A stretch of 64,000 nucleotides of DNA from Lachnospiraceae bacterium (GCA_028693165.1 JAQUVX010000011.1:1-64000); one strand, 5' to 3'; shown: positions 26,083-34,709, counted from the first letter of the stretch. The notes: generated from the letters alone by a model not told the origin. Numbers and translations are program-made.

Positions 26083-27156
26083 TCAATCTCCGTTTGTCTC
26101 CGTATTTATTTCCCTGTATCCGGCTTTTGGCGCATCACTTGTCTCCGGTGCTTCGGTTGCTGCGGCCCCGTTCTCCGATGCCCCGGTCGCTGCGGTTACT
26201 GCGGCCCCGTTTTCCGACGCCCCGGTCGCTGCAAGCATCCGGCGGATTCCCTCCGCAAACGCGGTCCGCTCCTGCCAGGAATTGTCGGTCAGCCGACGCA
26301 GCCACTCTGTCCTTGGACAGATCGACAGCGCACCTTCCTTCGCCTGTACGAAGCTTCCGTACTCCAGTCGTCCACTGCCTCCGCAAAGCTCATGAAGCTC
26401 TTCCACAAACTCCTTCAATACCCGTGTATCTTCACTTGCAATATTGACTATCTGGGTCTCGCCCACGTGGCGATCGCTGTGCGCATACAGCTCCGCAACC
26501 GCCCGTGCCGCATCCGAAATCTCCATAAAATTCCATCGGTGGCGGCAGGCGCTCAAGGAAACGGTATTCCCCTGCGGCAGCTCCCGCACCAGAGTGGAGA
26601 TGATCGACCAGGGATGATCCCCCGTCCCGTAGACGCTGAAAAATCGGAGATGATAGTAAGTCATTTTCCATCCCCTGCAAAGTTCCAATGCCTTCTGATA
26701 AAACTCTAATTTGGCCGCACCGTAGGCATTGACCGGATGGCATTCCATAGTTTCTTCCATGCTTCCATCTTCCGTAATGCCATATTCCACGCGCGATCCG
26801 GCATCCATAAAGACCTGACAGCCCAGCCGGTGCGCCGCGCGCACACAGGCAAGTGAATCAGACACATTGGCCGCCTGCACCACCGGTGAATCAATCTGCT
26901 CCCGGTTTACGCCGCCCCAGGCAAAATGCAGGAAACCGTCCGCATGCCCCAGCTCTTCCACAAAAGCTTCCGCATCCGCCATCGTTCCCGGCAGAAGATG
27001 CAGCTTTTCGTGGTTCGGCAAAAGTTCTTTCTGCCTCGATTCCGGGCGCACCAGCGCATAGACCTCCACTCCCCGCGCAAGAAGCTCCCCTGCCACATGT
27101 CTTCCAATAAATCCGGTTGCTCCGGTCATCACGATTCGTGTTCCTGTCAGTTCCAT
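26083..27156 (-). CDS. NAD-dependent epimerase/dehydratase with a repeat tail
   Basis: 357 residues of an extended SDR enzyme. T-G-A-T-G-F-I-G at 12-19 binds NAD(P). The usual Y-x-x-x-K catalytic pair appears as Y-G-A-A-K near residue 145. The region after residue 310 does not belong to the fold: it contains two copies of A-A-T-G-A-S-E-N-G-A-A-V/A-T from a 39-bp tandem repeat (26155-26232). It probably modifies a nucleotide sugar for this glycan. It is related to the other SDR in the cluster (28340-29536). Confidence 0.87.
   Translation of the reverse strand: MELTGTRIVMTGATGFIGRHVAGELLARGVEVYALVRPESRQKELLPNHEKLHLLPGTMADAEAFVEELGHADGFLHFAWGGVNREQIDSPVVQAANVSDSLACVRAAHRLGCQVFMDAGSRVEYGITEDGSMEETMECHPVNAYGAAKLEFYQKALELCRGWKMTYYHLRFFSVYGTGDHPWSIISTLVRELPQGNTVSLSACRHRWNFMEISDAARAVAELYAHSDRHVGETQIVNIASEDTRVLKEFVEELHELCGGSGRLEYGSFVQAKEGALSICPRTEWLRRLTDNSWQERTAFAEGIRRMLAATGASENGAAVTAATGASENGAAATEAPETSDAPKAGYREINTETNGD
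26155..26232. repeat. 39-bp tandem repeat, two copies, in-frame
   Basis: Copies at 26155-26193 and 26194-26232 differ at three positions. The unit is a multiple of three and keeps the epimerase frame, adding a Gly/Ala/Thr-rich tail. Confidence 0.85.
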
Positions 27157-27177
27157 CTTATCTGTATCCTTTTCCTT

Positions 27178-28392
27178 TCACAGCCGCTCGATCCGGTTGG
27201 TTCGCAGTGTCAGTGTCTCTACATCACCGCCAAACCGCTGTCTGATAATCCCCGCAATCTCCTCCGTATACCCCGGAGCCACAATCAGGATCGCGCCGAC
27301 CGGTCTCTTCACCGCGTCATCCGGCGACAGGATCGGCAGATGGGAGGCCGGAGCAAATCGTCCCTGTTTAAACGGTGCCGAATCAATAATATATTCCACA
27401 TGATCCTTCAGCTTCGTGGTCGCCGCCAGTGTAAAGCCCTGATGACTCGCACCCCAGACAGCCAACGTTTTGCCCTTCTGCTTCAGATCCCGCAGCAGCG
27501 CGTCAATCTCTTCGGTTACAATCTGATAGCCTTCCACCAAGGGTTCCACTGAGATGTCCGCCTCCAGTGCTGCCTTTTCCTGCTGCATCACTCTGGTTTT
27601 CGCCGCCGGATCCGCAGGCGTCTCACACAGCGGAGCCTTCTTCACGATCATGGAAATGGTATCTCGGTTGATCATCTCTTCTTCCAATACCTTGAATCCG
27701 TTCTGTTCCAGAAGCCCGCGCAGCGTTCCAAAAGAATAGTACGCGATATGATCGCGAATCAGCTCATAGTAGCTGCCCTTTTCCAGAATATATTCCAGGC
27801 TCGGCACCGTCACAAGTCCCATGCCATCCTCTGCCAGATTATGGTAAATAGCCTGAAGCATCACATCCGGGTGTGGCTGATGTTCCAGAAAATTGAAGGA
27901 TAAAAACACATCAAATTTGCCTTCCGCACCACCTGCAAACACCTGATCCGAAGTCTCCGGAAATTCCTGCCATACCGTCAAGCCCTGCTCCCGTGCAAGC
28001 TGCACCAGATCCGTCTTGTGCTCCATGCCGAATGCATGAACCGGAAATTCTTTCAACACCTTTAAGAATTCACCGCGTCCGCATCCCACCTCCAGAAATC
28101 GTTTGTGTTCCAGATGATAGGTTCCGATCAGATGATCATACTGAATCCGGCGCAGCTCGGTCATGGTCGTCGAAAATCCGCCGGCCCGGATCACATCCTT
28201 ATAATAAGCGACCGGCTCACAGTCAAACTGCACCAGCCCGCAGTCCTCGCACTGATACAGATGCAGCGTCACGCCACGGTCCATCCTCACCTGGGTCTCA
28301 TCCGGTATGTCCTGCGCCGAAGCCGGCGCGCCGTCCAGTTCAAACAGACTGCGCTTTGGCAGCTCCTTCCCGCATGCTATGCAATGTTTCAT
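27178..28392 (-). CDS. Class I SAM-dependent methyltransferase (sugar C-methyltransferase type)
   Basis: About 404 residues from M-K-H-C-I-A-C-G, with GGAGG six bases upstream. The N-terminal zinc-binding cysteines (C-I-A-C near 4-7 and C-E-D-C near 45-48), the central Rossmann domain (F-L-E-V-G-C-G-R-G-E near 95) and a C-terminal domain (G-A-S-H-Q-G near 310) match the three-part layout of nucleotide-sugar C-methyltransferases such as TylC3-like and NovU-like proteins. Substrate and product are unknown. The first 53 bases overlap the end of the upstream SDR gene, an unusually long overlap, so translational coupling is likely. Confidence 0.85.
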   Translation of the reverse strand: MKHCIACGKELPKRSLFELDGAPASAQDIPDETQVRMDRGVTLHLYQCEDCGLVQFDCEPVAYYKDVIRAGGFSTTMTELRRIQYDHLIGTYHLEHKRFLEVGCGRGEFLKVLKEFPVHAFGMEHKTDLVQLAREQGLTVWQEFPETSDQVFAGGAEGKFDVFLSFNFLEHQPHPDVMLQAIYHNLAEDGMGLVTVPSLEYILEKGSYYELIRDHIAYYSFGTLRGLLEQNGFKVLEEEMINRDTISMIVKKAPLCETPADPAAKTRVMQQEKAALEADISVEPLVEGYQIVTEEIDALLRDLKQKGKTLAVWGASHQGFTLAATTKLKDHVEYIIDSAPFKQGRFAPASHLPILSPDDAVKRPVGAILIVAPGYTEEIAGIIRQRFGGDVETLTLRTNRIERL

Positions 28393-29536
28393 AGATTCCC
28401 TCCGCAAATGTCGTCTTTGGTTTCCATCCGGTCTCCTCGCGAAGCTTCCGGATGTCCGGCATCAAGTCCGCCGGTCCCTCCGCATTCTGGGGCCGCTCCC
28501 CATAAGAGAAACCGCCCCTCCTGCCGCACAGCTCATACATTTCTTCGATATACGCCCGAAGTGGTCTTGTATCCTCGCTGGCAATATTATAGACACCGGG
28601 ACGGCCATCTGTCAACAGGCAGATCAGCGCCTCCACGGTATCTTCGATATATAAAAAATTCCATTGTTGGGTACACTCGCCCAATTTAATGGTCTCGCCC
28701 CGCTCCCAGGAGCGCAGACAGGACTGCACCAATGTCCACGGATGATCACCCGGTCCATAGACACTGAAAATCCGCGTGTGAATGTACTCCATCTGCAATT
28801 TCTCACAAAGCGGAACCGCCTGCCGATAGAAATCCATCTTTGCAATTCCATATTCTGAGACCGGATGACACGCCTGCTGCTCTGTTATCGGACGGTATCC
28901 GGCCTTTTCCGCCGCGGAGCGATCTGTCCGATCCGCGTTGGCAGCGTGATCTGTCTGTCCTGCGGCAGCAGCGTAATCTGTCTGGTTCGCCGCCGCGGAG
29001 TGATCCGCCTGCGCGCGGCAGACTCCGTACTCCGCCTGAGACCCGGTAAAAAGGAATCTTCGGCAGCCAAGCTCCGCCGCCGCGCGAACGGCAGCCAGAG
29101 CGTATCCGACATTGGCCTGCTGCACATCCCGCTGCGTCCGGTTGTCACTTCCTGCCCCCTCCCAGCCAATGTGTATCCAGGCATCCATCTTTGTATCTGG
29201 TGTGGATTCCAACTCCGCTCCAGCCATTCTTGTATCCGCCTCCCGTTTTGACTCCGCTCTCATCACAGTCTGAATCTGATCAAGATTGCTCAAGTCCAGA
29301 GAAATGATCTGCAAGCGTCCTTTGTATTGATCCGATATCTGGTTCTGGTCTGACACCTGTCTTGGCACCTGCTCTGGCGCTTGCTCTGGCACCTGCTCTG
29401 CCACCTGCTCCAGCAAATGCGAAAGATGTGCTGATTGCGGTCTCACCACCGCCCAGACCCGATGCCCACCGGCCAGCAGCTGCCGAACCATCGGGACGCC
29501 GAGAAAGCTGGTCGCTCCTGTCACTACTATATTCAT
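28340..29536 (-). CDS. NAD-dependent epimerase/dehydratase with internal repeat insertions
   Basis: 398 residues, longer than the usual 300-340 because of two low-complexity insertions. The NAD-binding motif is T-G-A-T-S-F-L-G at 7-14. Insertion one (about residues 42-62) is a four-residue repeat of the E-Q-V-P type encoded by five 12-bp units. Insertion two (about 175-210) is built from nine-residue units of the T-D-H-A-A-x-A-x-Q type. The catalytic tyrosine is seen as Y-G-I-A-K. Both insertions lie between core elements and probably form surface loops, so activity need not be lost. It is cotranscribed with the methyltransferase. Confidence 0.85.
   Translation of the reverse strand: MNIVVTGATSFLGVPMVRQLLAGGHRVWAVVRPQSAHLSHLLEQVAEQVPEQAPEQVPRQVSDQNQISDQYKGRLQIISLDLSNLDQIQTVMRAESKREADTRMAGAELESTPDTKMDAWIHIGWEGAGSDNRTQRDVQQANVGYALAAVRAAAELGCRRFLFTGSQAEYGVCRAQADHSAAANQTDYAAAAGQTDHAANADRTDRSAAEKAGYRPITEQQACHPVSEYGIAKMDFYRQAVPLCEKLQMEYIHTRIFSVYGPGDHPWTLVQSCLRSWERGETIKLGECTQQWNFLYIEDTVEALICLLTDGRPGVYNIASEDTRPLRAYIEEMYELCGRRGGFSYGERPQNAEGPADLMPDIRKLREETGWKPKTTFAEGIYETLHSMREGAAKAQSV
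28909..29013. repeat. 27-bp in-frame imperfect repeats
   Basis: About three and a half imperfect 27-bp units encode nine-residue repeats (T-D-x-A-A-A-x-x-Q) inside the SDR gene. All lengths are multiples of three. Confidence 0.6.
29354..29413. repeat. 12-bp in-frame tandem repeat, five copies
   Basis: Five units of CACCTGCTCTGG type lie head to tail, encoding (E-Q-V/A-P/A)n in the SDR gene on the minus strand. Changes in copy number would preserve the frame. Confidence 0.85.
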
Positions 29537-29891
29537 GTCTTTTATCCTTTTTGCTTTTGGGTCTCACTTTGCTTCTCAGCTTCACCGACCAGTAGAGGAA
29601 TTCCCTCCCTTTGGACATAAAAGCAAAATTTGCTATCTCATTGTCCAAACTATCGGTCAAATTTCGCTGATATCTCTTATATTGGACAACTTTGGCAGCA
29701 AGTACACTGCCTTGTCCACAAATTCGCAGATTTCTGGACAACCAGCGTCATCCGATGTCAAAATTGACCAATCAGCGCTCTGGCGCGCAAAATATAAGCA
29801 TGTTCTCTTTCCTATTGGATATTTTGAACGCAAGAGTCACTTTATTGTCCAATCCTGTGCACCTCACGCAAATCCCGACGTACCACTCATC
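29537..29891. other. Non-coding gap with repeated TTGTCCA motifs
   Basis: No convincing gene lies in these 355 bases. The hexamer TGTCCA or its complement occurs six times in 243 bases (29610-29617, 29640-29649, 29682-29689, 29712-29718, 29735-29741, 29845-29852), in both orientations. The copies lie between the ThDP enzyme gene and the SDR gene. They may be sites for a regulator, or parts of RNA hairpins that slow or control transcription into the downstream genes. Confidence 0.5.
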
Positions 29892-32033
29892 TCAATCCTT
29901 CAGCCGCGGAATCACCATCATAGCATCCATCTCTTCATCCGGCAAAAATGGCGACAAATCTTCCAGCGGCGGAGACACCATCGTGCCGTCCGGCAGCCGT
30001 TTCGCCGATGATTTCGGTTCAAAATTCTGGTCTGTGGTCACGTAAATCTCGCAGATCGCTGGGCCGGTCATGGCAAGTGTCTTCTCGATTGCTGCCGCCA
30101 GCTCACCATTGTGATGTGCCGACACGTAAGGATAGCCGTAAGCCGCCGCCAACTTCTCCATATCCGGGAAGCTCAGATCACAGCTGTCCACGCCGATTCC
30201 TACAAGCGGCTCTCCAAAGAAATTCTTCTGCGTCTGGCGGATCGAATGATAGCCGCCGTTGTTGATCAGGAAAATCTTGATCGGCATCTTGTGGTGGATG
30301 ATCGTCTGTAATTCCTGTAGATTCATCTGGATGCTGCCATCTCCGGTCAGAAGGATCACATCCGACTGGCTCGCGGCATCCCCGGCATATTCCGGATCAT
30401 GCGCTGCCATACAGACACCAATTGCCGCCGGAAGATCGTATCCCATGGAGGCGATCGCATTGTTGCTGATAAAACGCTGATCCTTCTTTATAATATATGC
30501 CTGGCCGCCGACCACGCAGGCCGAGCCATTCCCGACCACCGAGATCTGACCTTCCTTCAAACGGCTGCTCAGCTCTTTTACCACCGCATAAACATTGGCT
30601 TCCTTCGTCTCATCCAAAACCAGATGTTTTGGCAGAACAGCCGGATAACGCTCCTTCCACATGGTGCAGGTCTCATTCCAGGTCATCCCCGGAAGCCCCT
30701 CGCCGCCGTCAAAAATCCGGCAGACCGACCCAGCCGCAGCCACTTCCGCCGCTCCGGGCACAGACACACCAGCCACATCAGCCACGCCCGCGCCGCCATA
30801 CTCCTCCCGCAGCACCTCCGCCATCACTTCCAGCAGATCCTTTGCGTCGGCATGCACCGGCAGATCGATATGCACACTCGGCTTCTTCAATTCTTCCTCA
30901 TCGATGTCATTGACGATCACATAAGCTTCTCTCGCCCAGGTCTGATAGCGGTATCCCACCTGACGGATGCACAGGCGGCTTCCCACAGAAAATACCAGAT
31001 CGCTGTTTTGCATCGCAAAGTTGCCCGGACGGTCGCCCATGTTTCCGGCACGCCCCACATAGAGCGGATTCTCATCACAAATGCAGTCCTCGCTGTCCCA
31101 TCCGGTCACCACCGGAATTCCCAGACGCTCGGAAACCTCCACAAACAGTGCATGTGCACCCGCGATACGAATCCCGTTGCCTGCGTTGAATACCGGACGG
31201 CGAGCGGTGCGAATCTTCTCGATGATCGTGCGCGCCTGCTCTCTCGTCACCTTCGGTGGAAGAACCTGACGCGGCTCCCCCTTGCCCGCATAATCTTCCA
31301 TAATCGCGTGAGGCGGCTCCACAATCTCAAGCTGCTCCGTCGGCACACCGCCTGCCAGCACGGAAGCCCGCAGACTCTCCGGTGCCGCACCTGCCATAAC
31401 CGGTGTCCCGGAGGTATGATCCATCCCGACTGCATGAATCGCCCAGCCGGTTCCGCCCGCTTCATAATCTGCTGCGTCAAACCCGACCAGCTGCTCCGTA
31501 TCCACATACGCCCCCTGCACATTCAGAGGAATGTCCAGCCACGTCGGACCCGGCCGGCCGCTCTGCGCCAGATAAAGTGCCTTTTCCAGACAAAAACGGA
31601 TGCGCAGCGGATCGATCACCATCTCGCTGTATTTGGTCATACACGCGATTGCTTTTACAATATCAAACTCCTGATCTCCCATGGAGCGAATCCCCACGCC
31701 GGACCAGCGGGCCGTCGTGTCGTAACGCACCTGCCCCGATAAAATCAGCATCGGAATCGAGTCCAGCCAGCCGCCAACCACGCCGGTAATGGTGTTGGTA
31801 CCCCCCGGCCCCGTCGTCACACAGAGCAGACCAATCTTATTGTGAATCCGCGCATAGGCCTCTGCCGCCATGGCACAGGCCTGTTCGTGGTGCTGATAGA
31901 GACAGTTCAGTCCCTCCTGATGGCCAAGCGCATCATTTAAATGCATCGCCCCGCCGCCTGTCACGGTAAAGGCCTGATTGATCCCGGCCTCCACCAGCTT
32001 TTGTGCAATGTAATTTGATACTTTTACTTTCAT
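29892..32033 (-). CDS. Thiamine diphosphate-dependent enzyme (acetolactate synthase-like)
   Basis: About 713 residues from M-K-V-K-V-S-N-Y, with GGGAGGG upstream. The PYR domain has the catalytic glutamate in H-H-E-Q-A near residue 50 and G-P-G-G-T-N. The central domain follows, and the PP domain has G-D-G-S-I-Q-M-N and N-N-G-G-Y at the ThDP-Mg site. At over 700 residues it exceeds the usual 550-600, owing to an insertion after the PYR domain (about 205-275) and an Ala/Gly/Val-rich insertion (about 430-455). In glycan clusters such enzymes can attach a two-carbon unit to a keto-sugar (YerE-type) or make a keto-acid precursor. Which applies here is unknown. It is the first gene after the divergent promoter region. 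Confidence 0.85.
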   Translation of the reverse strand: MKVKVSNYIAQKLVEAGINQAFTVTGGGAMHLNDALGHQEGLNCLYQHHEQACAMAAEAYARIHNKIGLLCVTTGPGGTNTITGVVGGWLDSIPMLILSGQVRYDTTARWSGVGIRSMGDQEFDIVKAIACMTKYSEMVIDPLRIRFCLEKALYLAQSGRPGPTWLDIPLNVQGAYVDTEQLVGFDAADYEAGGTGWAIHAVGMDHTSGTPVMAGAAPESLRASVLAGGVPTEQLEIVEPPHAIMEDYAGKGEPRQVLPPKVTREQARTIIEKIRTARRPVFNAGNGIRIAGAHALFVEVSERLGIPVVTGWDSEDCICDENPLYVGRAGNMGDRPGNFAMQNSDLVFSVGSRLCIRQVGYRYQTWAREAYVIVNDIDEEELKKPSVHIDLPVHADAKDLLEVMAEVLREEYGGAGVADVAGVSVPGAAEVAAAGSVCRIFDGGEGLPGMTWNETCTMWKERYPAVLPKHLVLDETKEANVYAVVKELSSRLKEGQISVVGNGSACVVGGQAYIIKKDQRFISNNAIASMGYDLPAAIGVCMAAHDPEYAGDAASQSDVILLTGDGSIQMNLQELQTIIHHKMPIKIFLINNGGYHSIRQTQKNFFGEPLVGIGVDSCDLSFPDMEKLAAAYGYPYVSAHHNGELAAAIEKTLAMTGPAICEIYVTTDQNFEPKSSAKRLPDGTMVSPPLEDLSPFLPDEEMDAMMVIPRLKD

Positions 32034-32093
32034 GTAAAACCCTCCCACATCATCTTCTCCCCTGGGGGTGGATCGGTGACTTGTCTTGTGGAG

Positions 32094-32102
32094 ATTATAA
32101 CA
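32094..32102 (-). promoter_or_regulatory. Extended -10 promoter of the glycan cluster
   Basis: TG-N-TATAAT on the minus strand (TATAAT at 32094-32099) lies about 60 bases upstream of the ThDP gene. There is no strong -35 box, which is compatible with an extended -10 promoter. It probably drives the leftward cluster. Confidence 0.6.
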
Positions 32103-32231
32103 CACTTCTATCGTTATTGCACCTTAAAATCTCCGTAAGGCTTCCATCCCAAACCCGACGCAAAAAGCAGGGGTGGGAGGGAATGGCTTTTCTGCCAGCA
32201 ACCTGCACTTTCATTGCCACGCCCCATACGT

Positions 32232-32237
32232 TATAAT
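32232..32237 (+). promoter_or_regulatory. -10 box of the first cell-wall-binding gene
   Basis: TATAAT about 64 bases upstream of the start at 32301, with only a poor -35 (TTTCAT, 17 bp). It is divergent from the glycan cluster promoter, about 140 bases away. Confidence 0.45.
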
Positions 32238-32300
32238 CGCAGAGTAATGCAACTGTGGATTTTCGGCTAGGAAAAAATTCAAAAGGAGTGTATTTTATTT

Positions 32301-33695
32301 ATGAAAAAACAATTCAAACTACTGGCTGTATTATCCTCCGCAGCTGTGATGACTGCGGTAACCCCTTCCATCGCCCTTGCAATTCCAGGTTTTGTACAGA
32401 CTGCATTTGCAGCCGGTGCTGCCGGATGGGTAACAGAAGATGACGCGCTGCGCTATCGGGACAGCGACGGCTATTATCTGACCGACACCTGGAAAAAGAA
32501 AGACGGCGACTGGTATTACTTAAATGAGGACGGCTTTGTGAGCCACTCCACCATGGTGGATGAATACTATGTAGATGAAAACGGCAGACGCGTGTTCGAT
32601 CAGTGGATTGCCGTTGCGAATGAGGATGAGTGGGACGACGAAGCTCCCGAGACTTATTGGTACTACTACGGAAAAGACGGAAAATCCGCAGTCTCCAAAT
32701 GGCAGACCATCGAAGAAAAGAATTATTATTTCAACGAAGAGGGACATATGCAGACCGGAATTCTGGAACTGAATGATTTTACTTACTATCTTGGCGAAGA
32801 GGACGACGGGGTCATGAAAACCGGCTGGATTCAGCTGGAAAATGAATCTGAAGATCTGGACGATGAGATGGTGTGGCATTTCTTTGACAACAACGGACGC
32901 ATGGTCAAAAACCAGATTGACCGCAAGATCGACGGCAGCTATTACACCTTCGAAAACGGCATTCTGCAGACCGGCTGGTACAAACTTCCGGCAAGTGCCG
33001 CCGCAACCGATACTGCGACGGATACCGCGACCGATGCCAACGCACAGGAAACGGTTTCCGACACCACCGATGCTCCGGCTATTGCCTCCTACCGTTACTA
33101 TGAGGAGAACGGAAAACGCGCCAGCGGCTGGTATCAGATCGAGGGTGCTCCGGACATCAGCGACGAAGGCGAGATTTACAGCTTCTACTTTAAGAACGGA
33201 AGTCCTTACTATGCCGCAGCCGGCATCCAGGTATTTACCGTAGATTCCAAACGTTACGGCTTTAATACCTCCGGCGAAATGCAGACCGGGCTTCAGACCG
33301 CAATTCTGGAGGACGGCACCACCGCATCCTTCTACTTTGGCACTGACGGTGTCATGAAGACTGGAAAACAGACCATCTATGACGAGGATCTTGGCGAGAA
33401 CCAGACCTGGCTGTTCTACACCGACGGCGGCAACAAGGGCCAGGGTGTCCACGGCATCCGTGACAACAGTGTATACAAAAACGGCCTGCGCCTGGATGCT
33501 GACCGCGACCTGCGTTACGCACCGGCAGATGCCAATGGTGCCCGTTACCTGGTCAACACAACCGGCATCATTCAGAAAGCATCCTCCTCTTCCAAATCCG
33601 CTGCAAATCCGGAGCTTGGATCAGGCTACAAGGATATCAAAGATACCAATGATAAAATCTGGACTGTCGATACAAACGGCATGATTCAGGAATAA
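32301..33695 (+). CDS. Secreted protein with cell-wall-binding (choline-binding-like) repeats
   Basis: 464 residues. A signal peptide (K-K-Q-F-K, hydrophobic stretch, cleavage probably after A-F-A near 36) precedes a protein made almost wholly of about 20-residue aromatic/glycine repeats (W-Y-Y-L-N-E-D-G, Y-Y-F-N-E-E-G, Y-Y-L-G-E-E-D-D-G). These are the CW_binding_1 type that in other bacteria bind choline or wall polysaccharides. No catalytic domain is present, so it is likely a structural or adhesive surface protein. A Thr/Ala/Asp-rich linker lies near residue 240. AAAAGGAG precedes the ATG. It is surrounded by glycan genes and three relatives, suggesting the local glycan is its ligand; this is inference. 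Confidence 0.85.
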   Translation: MKKQFKLLAVLSSAAVMTAVTPSIALAIPGFVQTAFAAGAAGWVTEDDALRYRDSDGYYLTDTWKKKDGDWYYLNEDGFVSHSTMVDEYYVDENGRRVFDQWIAVANEDEWDDEAPETYWYYYGKDGKSAVSKWQTIEEKNYYFNEEGHMQTGILELNDFTYYLGEEDDGVMKTGWIQLENESEDLDDEMVWHFFDNNGRMVKNQIDRKIDGSYYTFENGILQTGWYKLPASAAATDTATDTATDANAQETVSDTTDAPAIASYRYYEENGKRASGWYQIEGAPDISDEGEIYSFYFKNGSPYYAAAGIQVFTVDSKRYGFNTSGEMQTGLQTAILEDGTTASFYFGTDGVMKTGKQTIYDEDLGENQTWLFYTDGGNKGQGVHGIRDNSVYKNGLRLDADRDLRYAPADANGARYLVNTTGIIQKASSSSKSAANPELGSGYKDIKDTNDKIWTVDTNGMIQE

Positions 33696-33720
33696 ATTTT
33701 ATAAGATTCATCCGTTCAAT

Positions 33721-33753
33721 AGAAGGGGCCAAATTGGCTCCTTCTTGTATTTT
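33721..33753 (+). terminator. Terminator after the first cell-wall-binding gene
   Basis: A stem of about 11 bp (AGAAGGGGCCAA paired with TTGGCTCCTTCT, one wobble) is followed by TGTATTTT. Confidence 0.8.
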
Positions 33754-33852
33754 ATGATTTTTATGATAAAAAAGTTCAAAATCATGTTATATTTTGTCAG
33801 GTTCCGCGTTATATATTATAGAATACTTATTTCACCATACATGGGAGGTATT

Positions 33853-34254
33853 ATGATGCGCGAACTATCGGTTTATTATTGTCCCAGATGCGGACGTTAC
33901 GGCTATTACCAGCTGGTCAAAAATGCGGTATGCCCTTCCTGTAATCTGCCTATGCGATGGCTGGACATGCCCTATCAGAATTTTATGCGTATGAATCTGG
34001 AAACACGCGATTCTCTGATCAGCAATGATATCCTCATCCGGGATTCCTCGATTTTGAATCGTATTTCTGCCGCGGATCGTGCGCACAACAAGCGCCAGAT
34101 CATCGCCTCGCTCAATACCCGCATTCACGAACTCGAAGCCGAAAACATCCAGCTCAATGATACCATCGGCTGGATGCACCAGACGATATGGGATCTTCTC
34201 GCCCGCAACAAAGCGCTAGAACGCCAACTGAAACCTGATGCAGCCGATGACTAG
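33853..34254 (+). CDS. Zinc-ribbon and coiled-coil protein
   Basis: 133 residues from M-M-R-E-L-S-V, with GGGAGG five bases upstream. The N-terminus has two cysteine pairs, C-P-R-C (10-13) and C-P-S-C (about 28-31), forming a zinc ribbon. The C-terminal 50 residues (L-E-A-E-N-I-Q-L-N-D through A-L-E-R-Q-L-K) look like a coiled coil. There is no signal peptide or membrane segment. Function is unknown. Its last bases overlap the end of a small convergent gene that also encodes a coiled coil. Confidence 0.65.
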   Translation: MMRELSVYYCPRCGRYGYYQLVKNAVCPSCNLPMRWLDMPYQNFMRMNLETRDSLISNDILIRDSSILNRISAADRAHNKRQIIASLNTRIHELEAENIQLNDTIGWMHQTIWDLLARNKALERQLKPDAADD

Positions 34255-34403
34255 TTCATCGGCTCCTCTTCTACATAACGGCTGATCAGACGATTCAGCG
34301 TTACCTTCATCTGGATGATGGTCTTTAAAAGCAGCTCATTCTGTTCTTTTAATTTCTGATTTTCTTCCTCCAGCCGACCCATTCCCTGCATATCTGTACT
34401 CAT
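34251..34403 (-). CDS. Small coiled-coil protein, 50 residues
   Basis: ATG at 34401-34403 is preceded by AAGGAGGAAG at a normal distance. The 50-residue product is nearly all one amphipathic helix with heptad spacing (L-E-E-E-N-Q-K-L-K-E-Q-N-E-L-L-L, then a shorter L/I-rich stretch). It ends in E-E-E-P-M-N. The stop overlaps the stop of the convergent zinc-ribbon gene by two bases. A promoter can be drawn at 34454-34481. Function is unknown. The E-N-x-x-L pattern resembles the coiled coil of its convergent neighbour, so the two proteins might pair. Confidence 0.6.
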   Translation of the reverse strand: MSTDMQGMGRLEEENQKLKEQNELLLKTIIQMKVTLNRLISRYVEEEPMN

Positions 34404-34453
34404 TTCCAACTTCCTCCTTTTGTTTTTATGAATATATTGTCTGTTGCTTTTTC

Positions 34454-34481
34454 ACTATAATCTTAAATTTCACATTTGCAA
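34454..34481 (-). promoter_or_regulatory. Candidate promoter of the 50-residue gene
   Basis: TTGCAA (34476-34481), 16 bp and TATAGT (34454-34459) on the minus strand, about 50 bases upstream of the start. The rest of the 34404-34771 gap holds the rightward promoter at 34710 and a loosely repeated GATTYTCAT / TTCGACAAA motif. Confidence 0.45.
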
Positions 34482-34709
34482 AGTGATTCTCATCGCACGA
34501 TTCGACAAATTCCTGCCCTTTTTCCGGGGTGTTTTATCGCCCTACCATATCTGCCCCTTTTTTATTTTTCTCCCACAAATACTAGTTCTTTCCTGCAATT
34601 TTGACAATGATTTTCATTCGACAAAATTCGCAAAAAGTTTTTTGCTTTCTGTTTTTTATAACGATTTTCTTACGATTCTGGGGATTTCCTTACAATCGGT
34701 TTTGGGCTA

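Noticed and set aside
29280-29741. 153-residue minus-strand frame overlapping the SDR start
   Set aside because: It overlaps the SDR gene in another frame and its upstream part lies in the TTGTCCA-rich gap. Its second half is a frame-shifted reading of the 12-bp repeats.
30399-31742. 447-residue plus-strand frame opposite the ThDP enzyme
   Set aside because: The ThDP enzyme has all cofactor motifs on the minus strand. The antisense frame shows no domain or start signals.
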